From assembly GCA_018105865.1 (NCBI GenBank), contig CM030835.1:7545316-7609315 (forward strand): DNA of 64,000 bases. Direction: 5' to 3'. The translations under genes were made by a program, and so were the position numbers. Shown in pieces: positions 23,647 to 36,500 of this stretch (position 1 is its first letter; every line of letters starts with the position of its first letter). The notes under the pieces were generated by a model. That model was given only the letters and a program-made list of their open reading frames with translations, was not told the DNA's origin and searched no databases. The stretch comes from Metaphire vulgaris. Taxonomy: Eukaryota; Annelida; Clitellata; Crassiclitellata; Megascolecidae.

Positions 23647-26600
23647 CTGAACAGATTTGAGTACACATTAAATTTTGGTAATCAGTTATGGAGATAAACA
23701 TCTGTTGCACAAGCAAACAACATCACACGTTAAAAAGTATGAAGCAGATGCAACAGTACAAATAAGTAAATTTAAAATAGGTATCTATCACTGCCTGTAT
23801 CTTATTGAATTGTCCTTCCTTCATTGCCCATCTATAGATCCCTTACAATGCATCTTCAAGCGTCTGATATATTATATCTACTGGTATCTCTTTCTCATTC
23901 GTTTTCTCCTTTGTTTCATTCTCACACAACCACCTCCTTTGCAGTATGAAGGTTAAACATGTAGGACAAAGAATAAAGTTATTATTATGTTACATATACA
24001 TTGCAAATGCAGTAGTCATTTAAAAGAAGTACGGTACATACGATGACTCGAATGACTGCAACGTTTCAATTCTCAGTTGTCCTTTGGGATTGACAGTGAA
24101 TATTCTACTTCTTGGTATTCCAATGGTTGTGTAGGCCCACACGTCCTGTTAACATGCCAAGAATTTTTGGAAACCAGATTACTTCTTGTAAAATGAAATT
24201 CCAAGAGATAGTTTTATTGAGAAATTATGACTACAACTTGACTTCACAAATGTTAATTGAAAACCACAATTTTTAGCAATGATCCTTACAAAAAAGCACT
24301 CAAACTAAGTTATTAATAAGAGTTTTAAAAAATTAAATAATAAAATATTTACTTACATTTATTCTGTTTCCAAAGCCTGCCAGAAATGGATTGTTGGAAC
24401 TAGGAAACAGCTCTTTGATGTCTTTGAGGCAGCTAATCTTAAACTCTTCTGGTTTTCTTTCAATGACTTCCCTGTGTTTACAGCACACAGTGTAACTATT
24501 AGATACTAAGGCACAAATTCCCAAAACAACACACATGAATAACCACAGAAAGGTCCAAAAATCATACATAATAAACTAGGGAATGACCGGATGTGTCTTT
24601 TCCACCGGATACCAGATCCAGATAATTTGGGCCAATATTTGCTCGATCCGGAGCAAATATCATGAATATAAACGGTGTGTGTAAATTGTAAAGTAAAAAA
24701 GGTTCGTTTGGCTATCACACGTGCTACAAGTACAAGATTTCATTAAATGTTTTAAAATCACATTTGCAAGTTTGCAGCTTCAAAGTTGGAAGTTAAAGAG
24801 AATCCTATAAAGTTAAAATTGAATCATTCATCAAAGAAATTAAAAAGCAAAGCAAAAATAAATATCAAAATCAATGTGACAATGATAGTTGGATTCGGTA
24901 ATTATCTGCTATAAGTATTTGGTGAATCCGGATAGCACCGAATACCTCATTATCCGGTCAGAGCGAATGTCCAGAGTGGTTTCCGGTCATTCCCTATAAT
25001 AAACCTAAAATGATTCCTTTATTTAAGATATTTCAAACAACAGTGAGAAGAATACAGTATGCTTATTCAACTCCAGGCACCCTTACCTCTTTTATTCTTA
25101 TTTATCTTTGCCAATTTCAAATGCCATGCCACTCAACAACACTGATGGAAAAATCTGACTTAAAATCCTTCATTTCAAACCCCAATTATTACAAAGTTTC
25201 ATCTTTCTCCACCGAATAACATCTATTCAAGCACCACTCTCGAGACTTCTTATTTCAGGTCTGTGAAAATGAGCTTCTGCATCTTGGTCTCTGTCTTCCT
25301 CTGTGAATTCTATTTAAAAGTCTATTGTATTCTGTTTCTGATTTAAGCGTCTGTCATATATATTATCTATAGCTGTATTTCTTCTTTCTTCCAAATTAAA
25401 GCACTTAATTTGCTCTAAACATCATTAATTGCAATACAGTTTTTTTCTGCTCACCACTGTTTAATCAGACTAACCTTGACAACCGGCAACAGTGAAAAAA
25501 GCCCACTCAAAATGTTTTCCTCGATAAAAAACTAACCAAACACTGGCAGTTAAAATTCAAATAATTTTGGAAGCACACAAAAAATTACGGTACAGATAAA
25601 TAAACAACAGCCGTAAAGTTGTCAGAAAATGCTAACAAATAATTTTCAAAAAATAAATAATCATTACAAAATCCAATCAGGTATAAGCAGCATCAAAAAT
25701 ATATCTCTCTCACTTGTGGAAAGCGCTGACAAGAGAGCTTGGTGACAAGAGCAGTGGCCCGTCGGGCAAGGAAACCTCGCCCTGACGAATGCTGCGAAGG
25801 TAATCTCTCGTTAGTTTTGATTGACCAATGGCTCTGGCCGATAAGTAAAGAAACTTGTATCCATTATCAGCTATCATAGAATAAAGTCGCGCAATGCCGA
25901 CTTGAGACCAATCATTGCTGATGTACGGAAGGACATGACCAATCATGGGTAAAACCTGTCCCAGCACATCGGACCTGTTCAATTAATAATCAGAAATACT
26001 TCTGAAAGCTCCTAGATTTTACCAGTTTTATCCTTCCTATTTCACTTGTCACAGAATTTTCTTATACAACAAGGTACAACATTATACAACATTTCATAGT
26101 TACAGGCATTAAGTTAAAATTGTCGTCATTAATTAAGAATAAACATAATTTATGACTTAGAAACAAAGAAAGCAGCAAAATCATGTTCATATACTTAGTG
26201 ATCGTTCCATCTATGTCAGAAACAACAATTTTGTCATCCCAATTCCACAGGTAAACATAACAGGTGCAACGCGTCGTTCCCTGATATTGAGTGGTAACAG
26301 AAAAGGTCACTTCATTTGCTCCTTCACTCAAATTCAACTTTGCCTGTTATAATTAACAATAAATCAGCACACTAAATCAACAAATTAATAAATCAATAAC
26401 TCATCAAACCTAATCATAAAAAGTCCTACTGCCCCTATAATAATGCACCAGACATCATCAGTCAATGGTCACCTTAAAATAAAATCGCAGCCATATCCAC
26501 AATAGTCCGTGGTTCAATAAGTCAGTTTCATATAAACTGGTGTAATCCAAGGAGAGAAATTAACAAGAAAAGATTTATACAGACAAGATCTGTAGATCAA

Positions 26601-29600
26601 AAAACTTTCTAATAGTCACCCAGATGACAGGAGATGATTAGTTTTCTCCAAACACCAATAACAACCAGTAAACATTCTCTTCATTGATACACCATATAAT
26701 TAAAAGTCAATCACCATCATTTAAACATTTTAATTAACAATGAAAGCAATCTACAAAAACAGCAAGACAGCTTACAATTTGGTCTGAGGACAACTTCAAT
26801 GACTTTTTGTACTTTTCTTTCACTGCTTTCTCCTCCATCTTTCCATCTTTGCCCAGTTTGCTTTTCTCAACAGCTAACAAAATGGTTTCTGCATCTAATG
26901 CAAATGATCTGCTGTCCTTTACCAAAGACCTACAAAAAGATTCAACCACAGGAAGCTGATCATTGCATTGGACATTACCATCAAAGTTAACAAACCAGAA
27001 GTACTAGCAACACACTTTAAAATGCTGCCAAAATAACAAAACATCAGATATTGATTGATCTTTTCCATCAAGACTTCACTGGAAATCTTGGCAAATGAAA
27101 GCTCACTCAAACATGTAGCAAAAAGTTCCGCAAAGTTCAACAGATAGTGTTTTGGCTTGGCATTTGCCACCTAATGCAATTTTAACCAGCAATGTAATTT
27201 AACTACCAATCATAACCAATGTATTTATGGCATAAATACATCTATTTATTTAAATGAGGTTAATGCGAAGTCGTGGCAGAAAATGGTATTAGCCATTTCA
27301 ACCAAAAGCTGAGGCCATGGGCAGATCTACAGGAGCACCTGTCCCTAAAATCCACCCACAAATGTCGCTTGCAAATTTCTCATCATGGTTAAAAGTGGAA
27401 AAGTTGTAAAGGCACTTATAAAATTAAGCAAGTGTCATCTGTCCTCCTTGTCAATAACTTTAGCAACATGCATCAATCCATGTATGCAAGTGGCACGACG
27501 GCAGGGCAGATTGGGAATGGAACATGAAGAACTCCATCCAAACCGAATTTCTGGCCCTGCCCTGGCTGAGCCCAGTATAACATGAAGCTGTTAAAAGAGA
27601 ATCTAGAGAATTTCCAGAATCTAGGTTCTAGAGTTGTGAGGGAGCATCTTTACCCTTAATTATACAACAATGTTTAAGTCAATGGATTCAGATAAAAAAG
27701 ACTGTCTTATGGTTAATGTGTCAATAAAAACAACCCAGCAAATTAAATCCTTTCTTGTTCAAACTTCCAGCTATAAATCATGCAATTCCAATGTCTCATT
27801 GACCCTCTGCAACTAAACCCAAATCACTCACCAAGTACAGAAACCAGTCTGTGCATAACCCATAATAACCTTCCAATTACATTCATAACCTCAGCCACTT
27901 TGATTCCATGATCAAAATAATCTGGATATTTGACCATTTCTCAACTTTCAATCTTTAAATTCAGATTGAAAAACCCTCCAGCACACTGTCACGAACCACA
28001 ATCGCTGCATTGGAAAAAAACACATTCAACTGCAGATTTTAGTAAAACATTTGCAATTCCATTGTCACAAATTAATTGTACTATAGCTGCTGCTGCACAC
28101 TAACTTTGATCTGTCCTTCATTCTTTCTGGTGAATGAGGAGGACTTGATGGCTGGCTCAAATGGGCACTCAACCCTACATCCTGGCAGATTTAAAAAATG
28201 AATCACAGATTTAAAAAATCAATAAAATTTCATCACACAAAGTTCGAGAAATAAGATATCAAATCTCGTTGCATTAATTCAGTTATTACAATGTAACCTT
28301 ACATACTTACTACCGGTACTTATTTCAAAACCAGCAAAAAGAGGGAGCCGATCTGAAGGCTTGGGATCATCACATTACTGAACAATAATGAATACTAAGG
28401 AAGTTATTCATAAACATACAGGATTCATAACAACATTCATTGATTATTTTAAAAAATTATAGCACTACAATAAACTGCACACTAATGAACACATAATGTC
28501 AAACATAAGAGTCTAGAGAATACTGCAATGATAGTCTTGTTCCCAGACAGGTAATACTGACCTTTGAAGCAGTTGAGTCAAGTTTCTCAGAAGATGCAGC
28601 ATCAGGCAAAGGGGCTGCAGTGTCTTTACCTCCCCACCAAAGCCAACCACGCTTGCGCTGCTCTTTCTTAGGCATGTGCTGTTTCATCAGGATATCTAAT
28701 GCCTTCTGTAACACAAAGTCATTACCAATCATAAATAAACCAATCACAACATAAACATTTAGCCATTTTAAACACAAACAAGATAACAGCCATCATTTTA
28801 ACAATATATATAAAAAGAAACCACAGTTGTATCATTTATGGTATATTGTCTCAGATAGCTATAAAAAACTTAGATTTGTCTATATAGATTATACTATATA
28901 TATTTATTTTCTGGAAACCCTAACTATCAGAAATTGGCACTCTACCTCTACCTCATCCCTACTTTTCATTAACTGTCAAACATAACACCCAGAAAACAAC
29001 TAACAGTTTGTAAATCAGCCAAGGTTCTAACTTATCAAATCATCTTGAGTTATAACATCATATAAAAGAACAAAATTTCTCCTGTGCAAATATATTAAAA
29101 AAATTCATATAGCAAAACCTAAAAATTACAAGTAATCTATAACAAAAGAAATAGATATTTGACAACGTACATCTTTAACTGGCTTGTTAAATATCAGAAG
29201 TGACATAATAAGTGGTCCGGCTACTTGCCACTTATAATACCTGAAAAATCACAAAAACAACTTTTTAAGTCTCATAACTAAATCTGTTTTTATTAAACTC
29301 AGTTCAAAATAATGTCACAGCTAAGCAGGTAGCACATAAGCTGGCAGTCACTGGCTGAACAAATAATTCAAAAGACTAACTCATCCTGATACCACGCCCA
29401 AAAATAAATACACATTGATTATACACAGAATAAATCAACAAAAGCTATTGGAGACACTAAAATGGGCAGGAATACCAAAACTGGAGCAAAAGTTAATCTG
29501 TCTTATACTGGAAAGCTGCACCATAAGAATAAAAAAAGAAGATACAAATAAAAAGGAGTCAGACAAGGACATTTGTTTAACCTATATACAGCTAGTTAGA

Positions 29601-30547
29601 ACAAATCTTTTAAATTATCAAAATGATTAATTAAAAAAGCAAATAATTAACAGCTAAACAAGCTAAACGACAAAAGCAAAGAATACGGGATGGAAATTAA
29701 CAGAAAGAAAACAAAACGATGAGCAAACACAAAAATAACAACATCCTACAGTTGGAACAAGTAAAGAATTAAAATTACGATGTACAAGTCTCATTTTGGA
29801 AACAAAAAGAACTTATCTAAAACTACTTAATCCTGAGACTCTACTGGTTATCAAAATGCTGCTAACAAAGCAGTTGAAAAATAAAATACAGGCCTTTGAA
29901 ATGAGTCAGAAGAAGTTGAAAATTAGCTGGCAAGAGAGAATAAACTAAAGCAACCACAGAAATTTATGTTTTTATTACATTGGCTTTTATACAGGAAAAG
30001 AAATGTTATTGAAGACAGGTACAAAACAAGATGACACATGATGATGATGATGAACTCCTGCCTAATAAATACACATATTACAACCTGCACCAAAAGCACA
30101 TTTGTTTCCAGCTAGTTCATCTTTTAAATTATCAAAATGATTAATTCAATAAATTTTCTTATAAATTATCTTTTGAGTTGTAATATAAACAGCACCACAT
30201 TTATGTTTTTATTACATTATTTTACAATGTTATTGGGTATAAACAAATAAAATACACCCTGCCTGATACTACTATCTGTCCAGCTTAGCTATCTGTCCAT
30301 AGAGAGGAGGATGGCACTAACTACATAATTAAAGATATAGCAAAAATGACGCACTTTCCTGACATTCTTATGATGAGGTTTGGATCGGTAAAAATATTGG
30401 GATTGCTGCACAGTGCTTCATAAGAGACAATGTGCTGCTGGAATTTTGCAGCAATGGCATCTGAGTCCTGGTCTTCACAAGCTCCGCACACTGACATGGC
30501 CAAGTCAAGATGACTATGAAAACCAAAGATCTCTTATACTAACACAC

Positions 30548-30597
<50 letters not shown>

Positions 30598-33500
30598 GCA
30601 GACATCACACAAAGAGAACCACAAACACTATTAAAAAGTATTTATAATAAACACATCATTAAGATGAAAACTAAGATGGTCGCAATGACTAGAAAGGAAA
30701 TAAAACTGACTGAATGTCAAATGCCTTCACAAGTTTTCAGCCACTGATTCTGGCTGAGCAACAACACAGACAAATAGCTATTTACACATTTTACAGACAT
30801 CATTTACTTAACAGAGGCAACAGAGGCAAAAAGCTCTTGCATCTCAAATTTGCAATGAAGACAAGTGAATATAAAAAGACTCGTACGCAATTTTCTGAGC
30901 AGCGTCATAGGCTTCAGCCCCGGTAACGTCGGGGGACTCCATTTGAACCGTGACAGGAGACTGAGGGAGGGATACACCTCGTCCACTCTCTCGGTCCTCC
31001 TCCAACTTTTGAGGGCTGTACATATTTGACAGAAAAGAAAAATTCAAGTTATAACTTGAAACATGAAAGACAGTTCTAAACCTTGCTAAATTATACATAT
31101 TTTTATATTTATACCAGCACATAGAATAAAAATGAAATAATGCCTTAATAAGGCTCAAATGGAATTGAAATGGATGCAGATTCATTGTGTTTACTTTCTC
31201 CCATGGAATATAGGATTAGTGTTAAAGGAGGCAGCTTGGATGCAAAGCAGAGCCATAAGACAAACAATGCCCAACTAATTAAAATCATTAACACTTCCCA
31301 TGAAAGTGACATCACAGAACATCAGTTCTCAACACTGGTGATTATGAGAAGATCACACATAAACATCAACATTTACATAGCATCACATAATGGCTTAATT
31401 GGGCTAAAAATGCTGGAGACAGTGTTAATAATTAGAATTAGATTGTCCCACCCCCTCTGCAACATTTGGTGACGAGTCTTCTCCAACCGGCACAATCACT
31501 GGCAACTTCCCTTGCTTCGGCTATCTCTAGTCCCATCTCTTTCATGTCTTCTGCATTTGTTAGGGAGAGTGATCGAATCAAACATAAGTCAGAACTTACA
31601 GAACTGCTTAAAACCCAGTTAAGTCACATTTTATTATATTAAAAATATATTAATTATCAGTGATGGGCAAAAGTTAACTAAAAATTAGTTAACTTTTAGT
31701 TAAACTACTTTTTTTTAGTTGCATCAAAAGTTAAACTGGTTGCCAGTAGTTGGGTAAAAGTTTAGTTAAGGCATTAGTTAAACTGATTTTTTTTTAGTTA
31801 ACTTTTTTAGTTAAACTTGAGTTATTCAGATTCTATGTCAGATGAAAACTTTGAACGTGTATATTCTCAGGAATGAAACATTGTAACGTTGAAACAACCT
31901 CATTTAATATGCCGATCAGTGAATTTGTGGATATTGTGACAGCTGCTGTTTAAAATTATAATCGTAAATCGTGTTCGTTGCAGCTTGTAACATAGTTTTA
32001 CTAGCTCAGTAGCTCATGTCAAAGTTAAAAAGTTAAAGGTAAAAGTTAAACTGCTTTTAATTAGTTATCAGTTAAAGTTAAACTGCTACAGTGAAAAGTT
32101 AGTTACTTAAAAAGTTAAACTGCTTGATTGCAAAAAAAGTTTAGTTAAAGTTTAACTAAAAAAAATTAGTTAGTGCCCATCACTGTTAATTATATATAAG
32201 ATCAACTCTGTATTTCTTCACTGAAATGCAGACATTAACTTACCTTCGATAATCATAAAGATACAATCCTATTAACTCTGGATTCATTTCTTCTTGCTTG
32301 AGATCTTCAAGATAAATTCCACCAGAAGGTAATATAGAAGCAGAAAGTCCTGCCTTATTTTCAGATTTTGAATCGCCTGCACAACCACAAAAATGAAAAC
32401 ATTTGGAAATAAAACACATTGATGAAACTGAATGACATATAGGTCTCAACAATCTGAAAGCAAAAGTTGAACATTGTTCTTCAATTCAGTTCAATGTGTC
32501 GAGAAATATACCAACCAGTTTTGCTCTGTCCCTCCTTTTTGGCTGAATGGTCTGCAGCAACTGAACTCTTCGGAAATTCGCCCCATTTCCAAAGAATATC
32601 GTCTGCCTGAACTGCTCGATCGCCGGTCAGATGAGTCTGCGACATTGCATCACTTCGCACAATGTCTAATTCAGTGTCACTCTTTGGACTGGAAGGGCGA
32701 GACCCAGAAGGACTGACAGCAAAAACATACAGCAACTACAGGAAAAATTGAGCCAAATCATTTAAGAAATCCTTACTGAAAGTTCCAAAAGCCACAAAAA
32801 GAAAATTGCTGGCAATAACAAGCACAGGAAAACTAAAAAATTGCTTTAACCTACTGCTTACCAATTTACTGTCCTGTTTCCATTTGGACAAGTTACTGCA
32901 CAAATCTTGTTACCACTATTGCTATCACTCAATAGAAATTTCAATATGCTTTGAATAATAGAAGCATTATAATTACCTGACTACTGGAGTCATTTCTGTG
33001 TCACTAAATGACTGGTATATGGAAATAAACTGATTACGAGAATCAGTGTTAATTTTAACATCTTCAAAACTGCTTTCTTGCATAGCTGGTAAGCTGACAT
33101 GCCGGCCTGACAGTATGCCAGTGTCATAATGATCGATATCATCAAGTTCCATTTCAAACAGGCATTCATCGGAAGAGTTCTCGCCAACAACAGCTTTACC
33201 AGCCGGCCTTCCAACTTGATAGATTTTTTCATTATGCGTCTGCTGTGTTGTATCAGTAAATGGTATGCCTTGCTGATCATCGTTGTTAACAGCATCTGGA
33301 TCAAGTGTAAATATCTTTTTTGGATTCGGGTCTTCAAGCGCTTCAGCAATAGAAACGTCAGTCACCACATGATTCTGGACCAATACTGACAACCTGTTAC
33401 TAAGTTCGACAGATGACTTCGCATTTCTCAACTGCGCATCACAATCCATTTTGATGTCCTCAAGAAACTGGCACTTATGCGAATCCACGTCAGCTCCATT

Positions 33501-36500
33501 CAAGTCCGTCTGCGTCGATGCCTCTGTTCTTCTAACCTTTGGGCACTGCTGCTTGAATTCATCCATAACCGAACCAAACATTCCAGTTTCTGGAAGACTC
33601 TGAGCAAGAGACATCTTTGGTAGAACTGAGACAACAGGACTGTTACCTTCCATCGTAATTACCACACCGCCACCCTGCTCAATAACTGGAGTAGGCAAAT
33701 CAGACTGGAGTTCCATGGAGGAGAACTCCTTTAACTCTACAAGCCCCTTTTCCATGAGATCAAAACTGCTGGTCTGCAACGGCGAAGTTGCTAGATGACT
33801 AGGCACCTAAAATTAAAACCCAGCCAATGCACATTCAAAATCAACAGCACTTTATATAATGTAGCAAAGCATTTATATAGCACCTCTTAGAGATGAGCAC
33901 TCACAAGTGCTCCCACCACAATTATTTTGAAATAGGGCTGGGCCAAATATTTGCTTCGTATTCATTCGAATAGTGCTGGTCAAACAAATACGAATAGTGG
34001 TCATGCGATGTTCAAAATTAGCATATGGTGCGTGCGTGTTGTGTTAGCTTAAAGACTAATTTTTAAGCTTTGTAAATTCAAGTGCTGGCAAATAAGCTTG
34101 GTAGCTTTCAAATAGCACTGTACAAATTTTTTACGGTATTCATGTCATGTCACATTTCACATGTCCTAAAAGAACAATTCTGTACGTTTTGGCATATAAT
34201 ATACTAGCAAAACTATACATTTATAAGTTATTATAGTAGCGCATAGCACTATTGCTGACAGCAATATGGAGATTTGCAGCGGAAGGGATATCATATACAC
34301 TATATGTATTCAGTATTCATTGTATAGTGAACCCAATTATTTGTATTCGTTTGAATAGTTCAAAACCCCTATTCAGCCCAGTCCTACTTTGAACTGGAAA
34401 TAAGCTGGCTTTCAAGTATTTCAGGAATAATGTCATGGAGTTTTCAGCTGCCAGCCTGCATATGCTCACATCAAGTGAGCATATGCAGGCTGGCAGGCTG
34501 ATCAAGTGCATCCTGAGGATTGGACCAACTGACACAAAGCCTAGTTACCCAAATATTGAAGTGCATACATGTGGAACATGAATTTAGGCCTGATACAAGG
34601 TCAAACAGTGATAGAGCTGAGTGGGTGGAATAACTGGGCCAGGTGAGATGGAACCCCTTTGCTTCCAGTGTTGCTACTGATGCTGCTATGCACTGTAGCA
34701 CATATGGCATTGAAAGGGTCAAGAGTTTGACTGTTTACAGGATTGGAAAGCAAGCAGGAAAGGAAGTCAATGCAAAACAGTTGTAACATGATCACTTATG
34801 CCCCAGAAAGGAACCTACAGCACAGCTGCCCAGATAAGACTGAATGGATTCAATAAAGCTGAACAGCTAGGATACCATATTAGAGTGAACTCCAAAATGA
34901 GCCTCTAAAACTTATAAAAAAACATAAATTCAGTATATCAACTTATAATTGCTGTTTATCTCAAAACTGACTTCAGCACAGATATTATATCAGCATCAAA
35001 CCATGCTCATTAGTCCTCAGTTAATGAATAATTTGCAATGCTGCAAAATACATTAAAAAACCTAGATCGGGGGTGTCAAACTCATTTCGTATAGTGGGCT
35101 ACATAAAAGTGTGGTTGATGCGGGTCCGATTTCTACATAACATTAACACAACTACAGTAGGTCTATTACACAAAGCAGTATATAAAAAATTGTTTCAAAC
35201 AGTTTTATTTAATTTCTATTATATGCAAAAAATTTGAGTTTCATATATGTGATTTCTGATTTTCATATATGTACTTTTTCCAAATGCCTAAATATAAACT
35301 TTTTTCTTGTATTCAGCCACACAAGTAAGGGCCGGATGAAAAGCTCTTGCAGGCCATATCTGGTCTGCGGGCCATATGTTTCACACCTCTAGATGGTTGT
35401 AATTTAAGCAAAAACAACTGTAGAAAATATACCTCAACCATGTCCTCTGCTTCTTCAACAAAGAAAGCTTCACCTGCCTCTCCAAGCTTCATGTGTAAAT
35501 CCACTGGTTCCCCATTGATTTCCACATCAACCTATGCAATATATTTTCAAGATCTTACAGCGCTAAATTATAATTTTCTTTCAGCTTGCACTGCCATTCA
35601 CAACACATCATAAGAATCAAACACTGCAACAACAACAAAAAACATCACAAACAAGCAGAATCTTCTTCTTCTCATAGTCCCATCAGGAACTGTTGAGACC
35701 AGTTGTGCTGTTCATGATCTAACGCCAATTCATTCGATTTTGAGCTGCATGTACAGCATCTCTGATGCTCATGTGAGTCCACTCAGTGATGTCCATCTTC
35801 TTCTGGGCTGTCCTTGCATTCGGGATCCTTCCATTTTAAATTTCAAGCAGACCTTTATTAATCTTTTGTCCTCCATCCTGGCAATATGCCCAAACATCTG
35901 CAGCTTCCTTTTCTTGATTGTGGCGACTATGCCTTGGACTTTGCCAAATCGATGTCTTACTTCTTCGTTAGTGAATCTGAGCTTCCACCATATGTTCAGA
36001 ATACGTCTGTAACACTGCATCTCAAATGCTGCAGGCGTCTGCAGTCTTCTGATTTTAGAGTCCAGGTTTCAGCTCCATACAACAGGACTGAGAAAATGCA
36101 CGTGTTGAGGAGCTGAATACTAAAGGTGAAATAGGCCTATGGTTGACAGCAGTGAACTATGATAAGAGTGCCTATTTTCCATGTTATGAGACACTACTCA
36201 TCCCAAATGTTGCAATTTAAAATATCCATATCCAAGACATTCAAGTCCATCAGCCCCAAATGCCCATTAAAATGATCTGGCTAGCACTTTATGCTGGTGC
36301 CAACATAAGACTTATGCATAATGAATTATACTAAAGAAACTATATAAATAGAAACATTTATTTTATACATTTATCTCTGAGTAAAGAGAAGTACCGGTAA
36401 AAGTAAATGTGAAGTGTTAAAAAAGCAACAGGTTTGCACTTTCAGTATCAATAATCTTAACCACAAAATTCATATTTTGGGAAGAACATAATCTTGATCA

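Noticed and set aside
32990..33349. 119-codon minus-strand frame in another phase
   Set aside because: Overlaps lipin exon 3, whose frame is fixed by conserved ends and phase.
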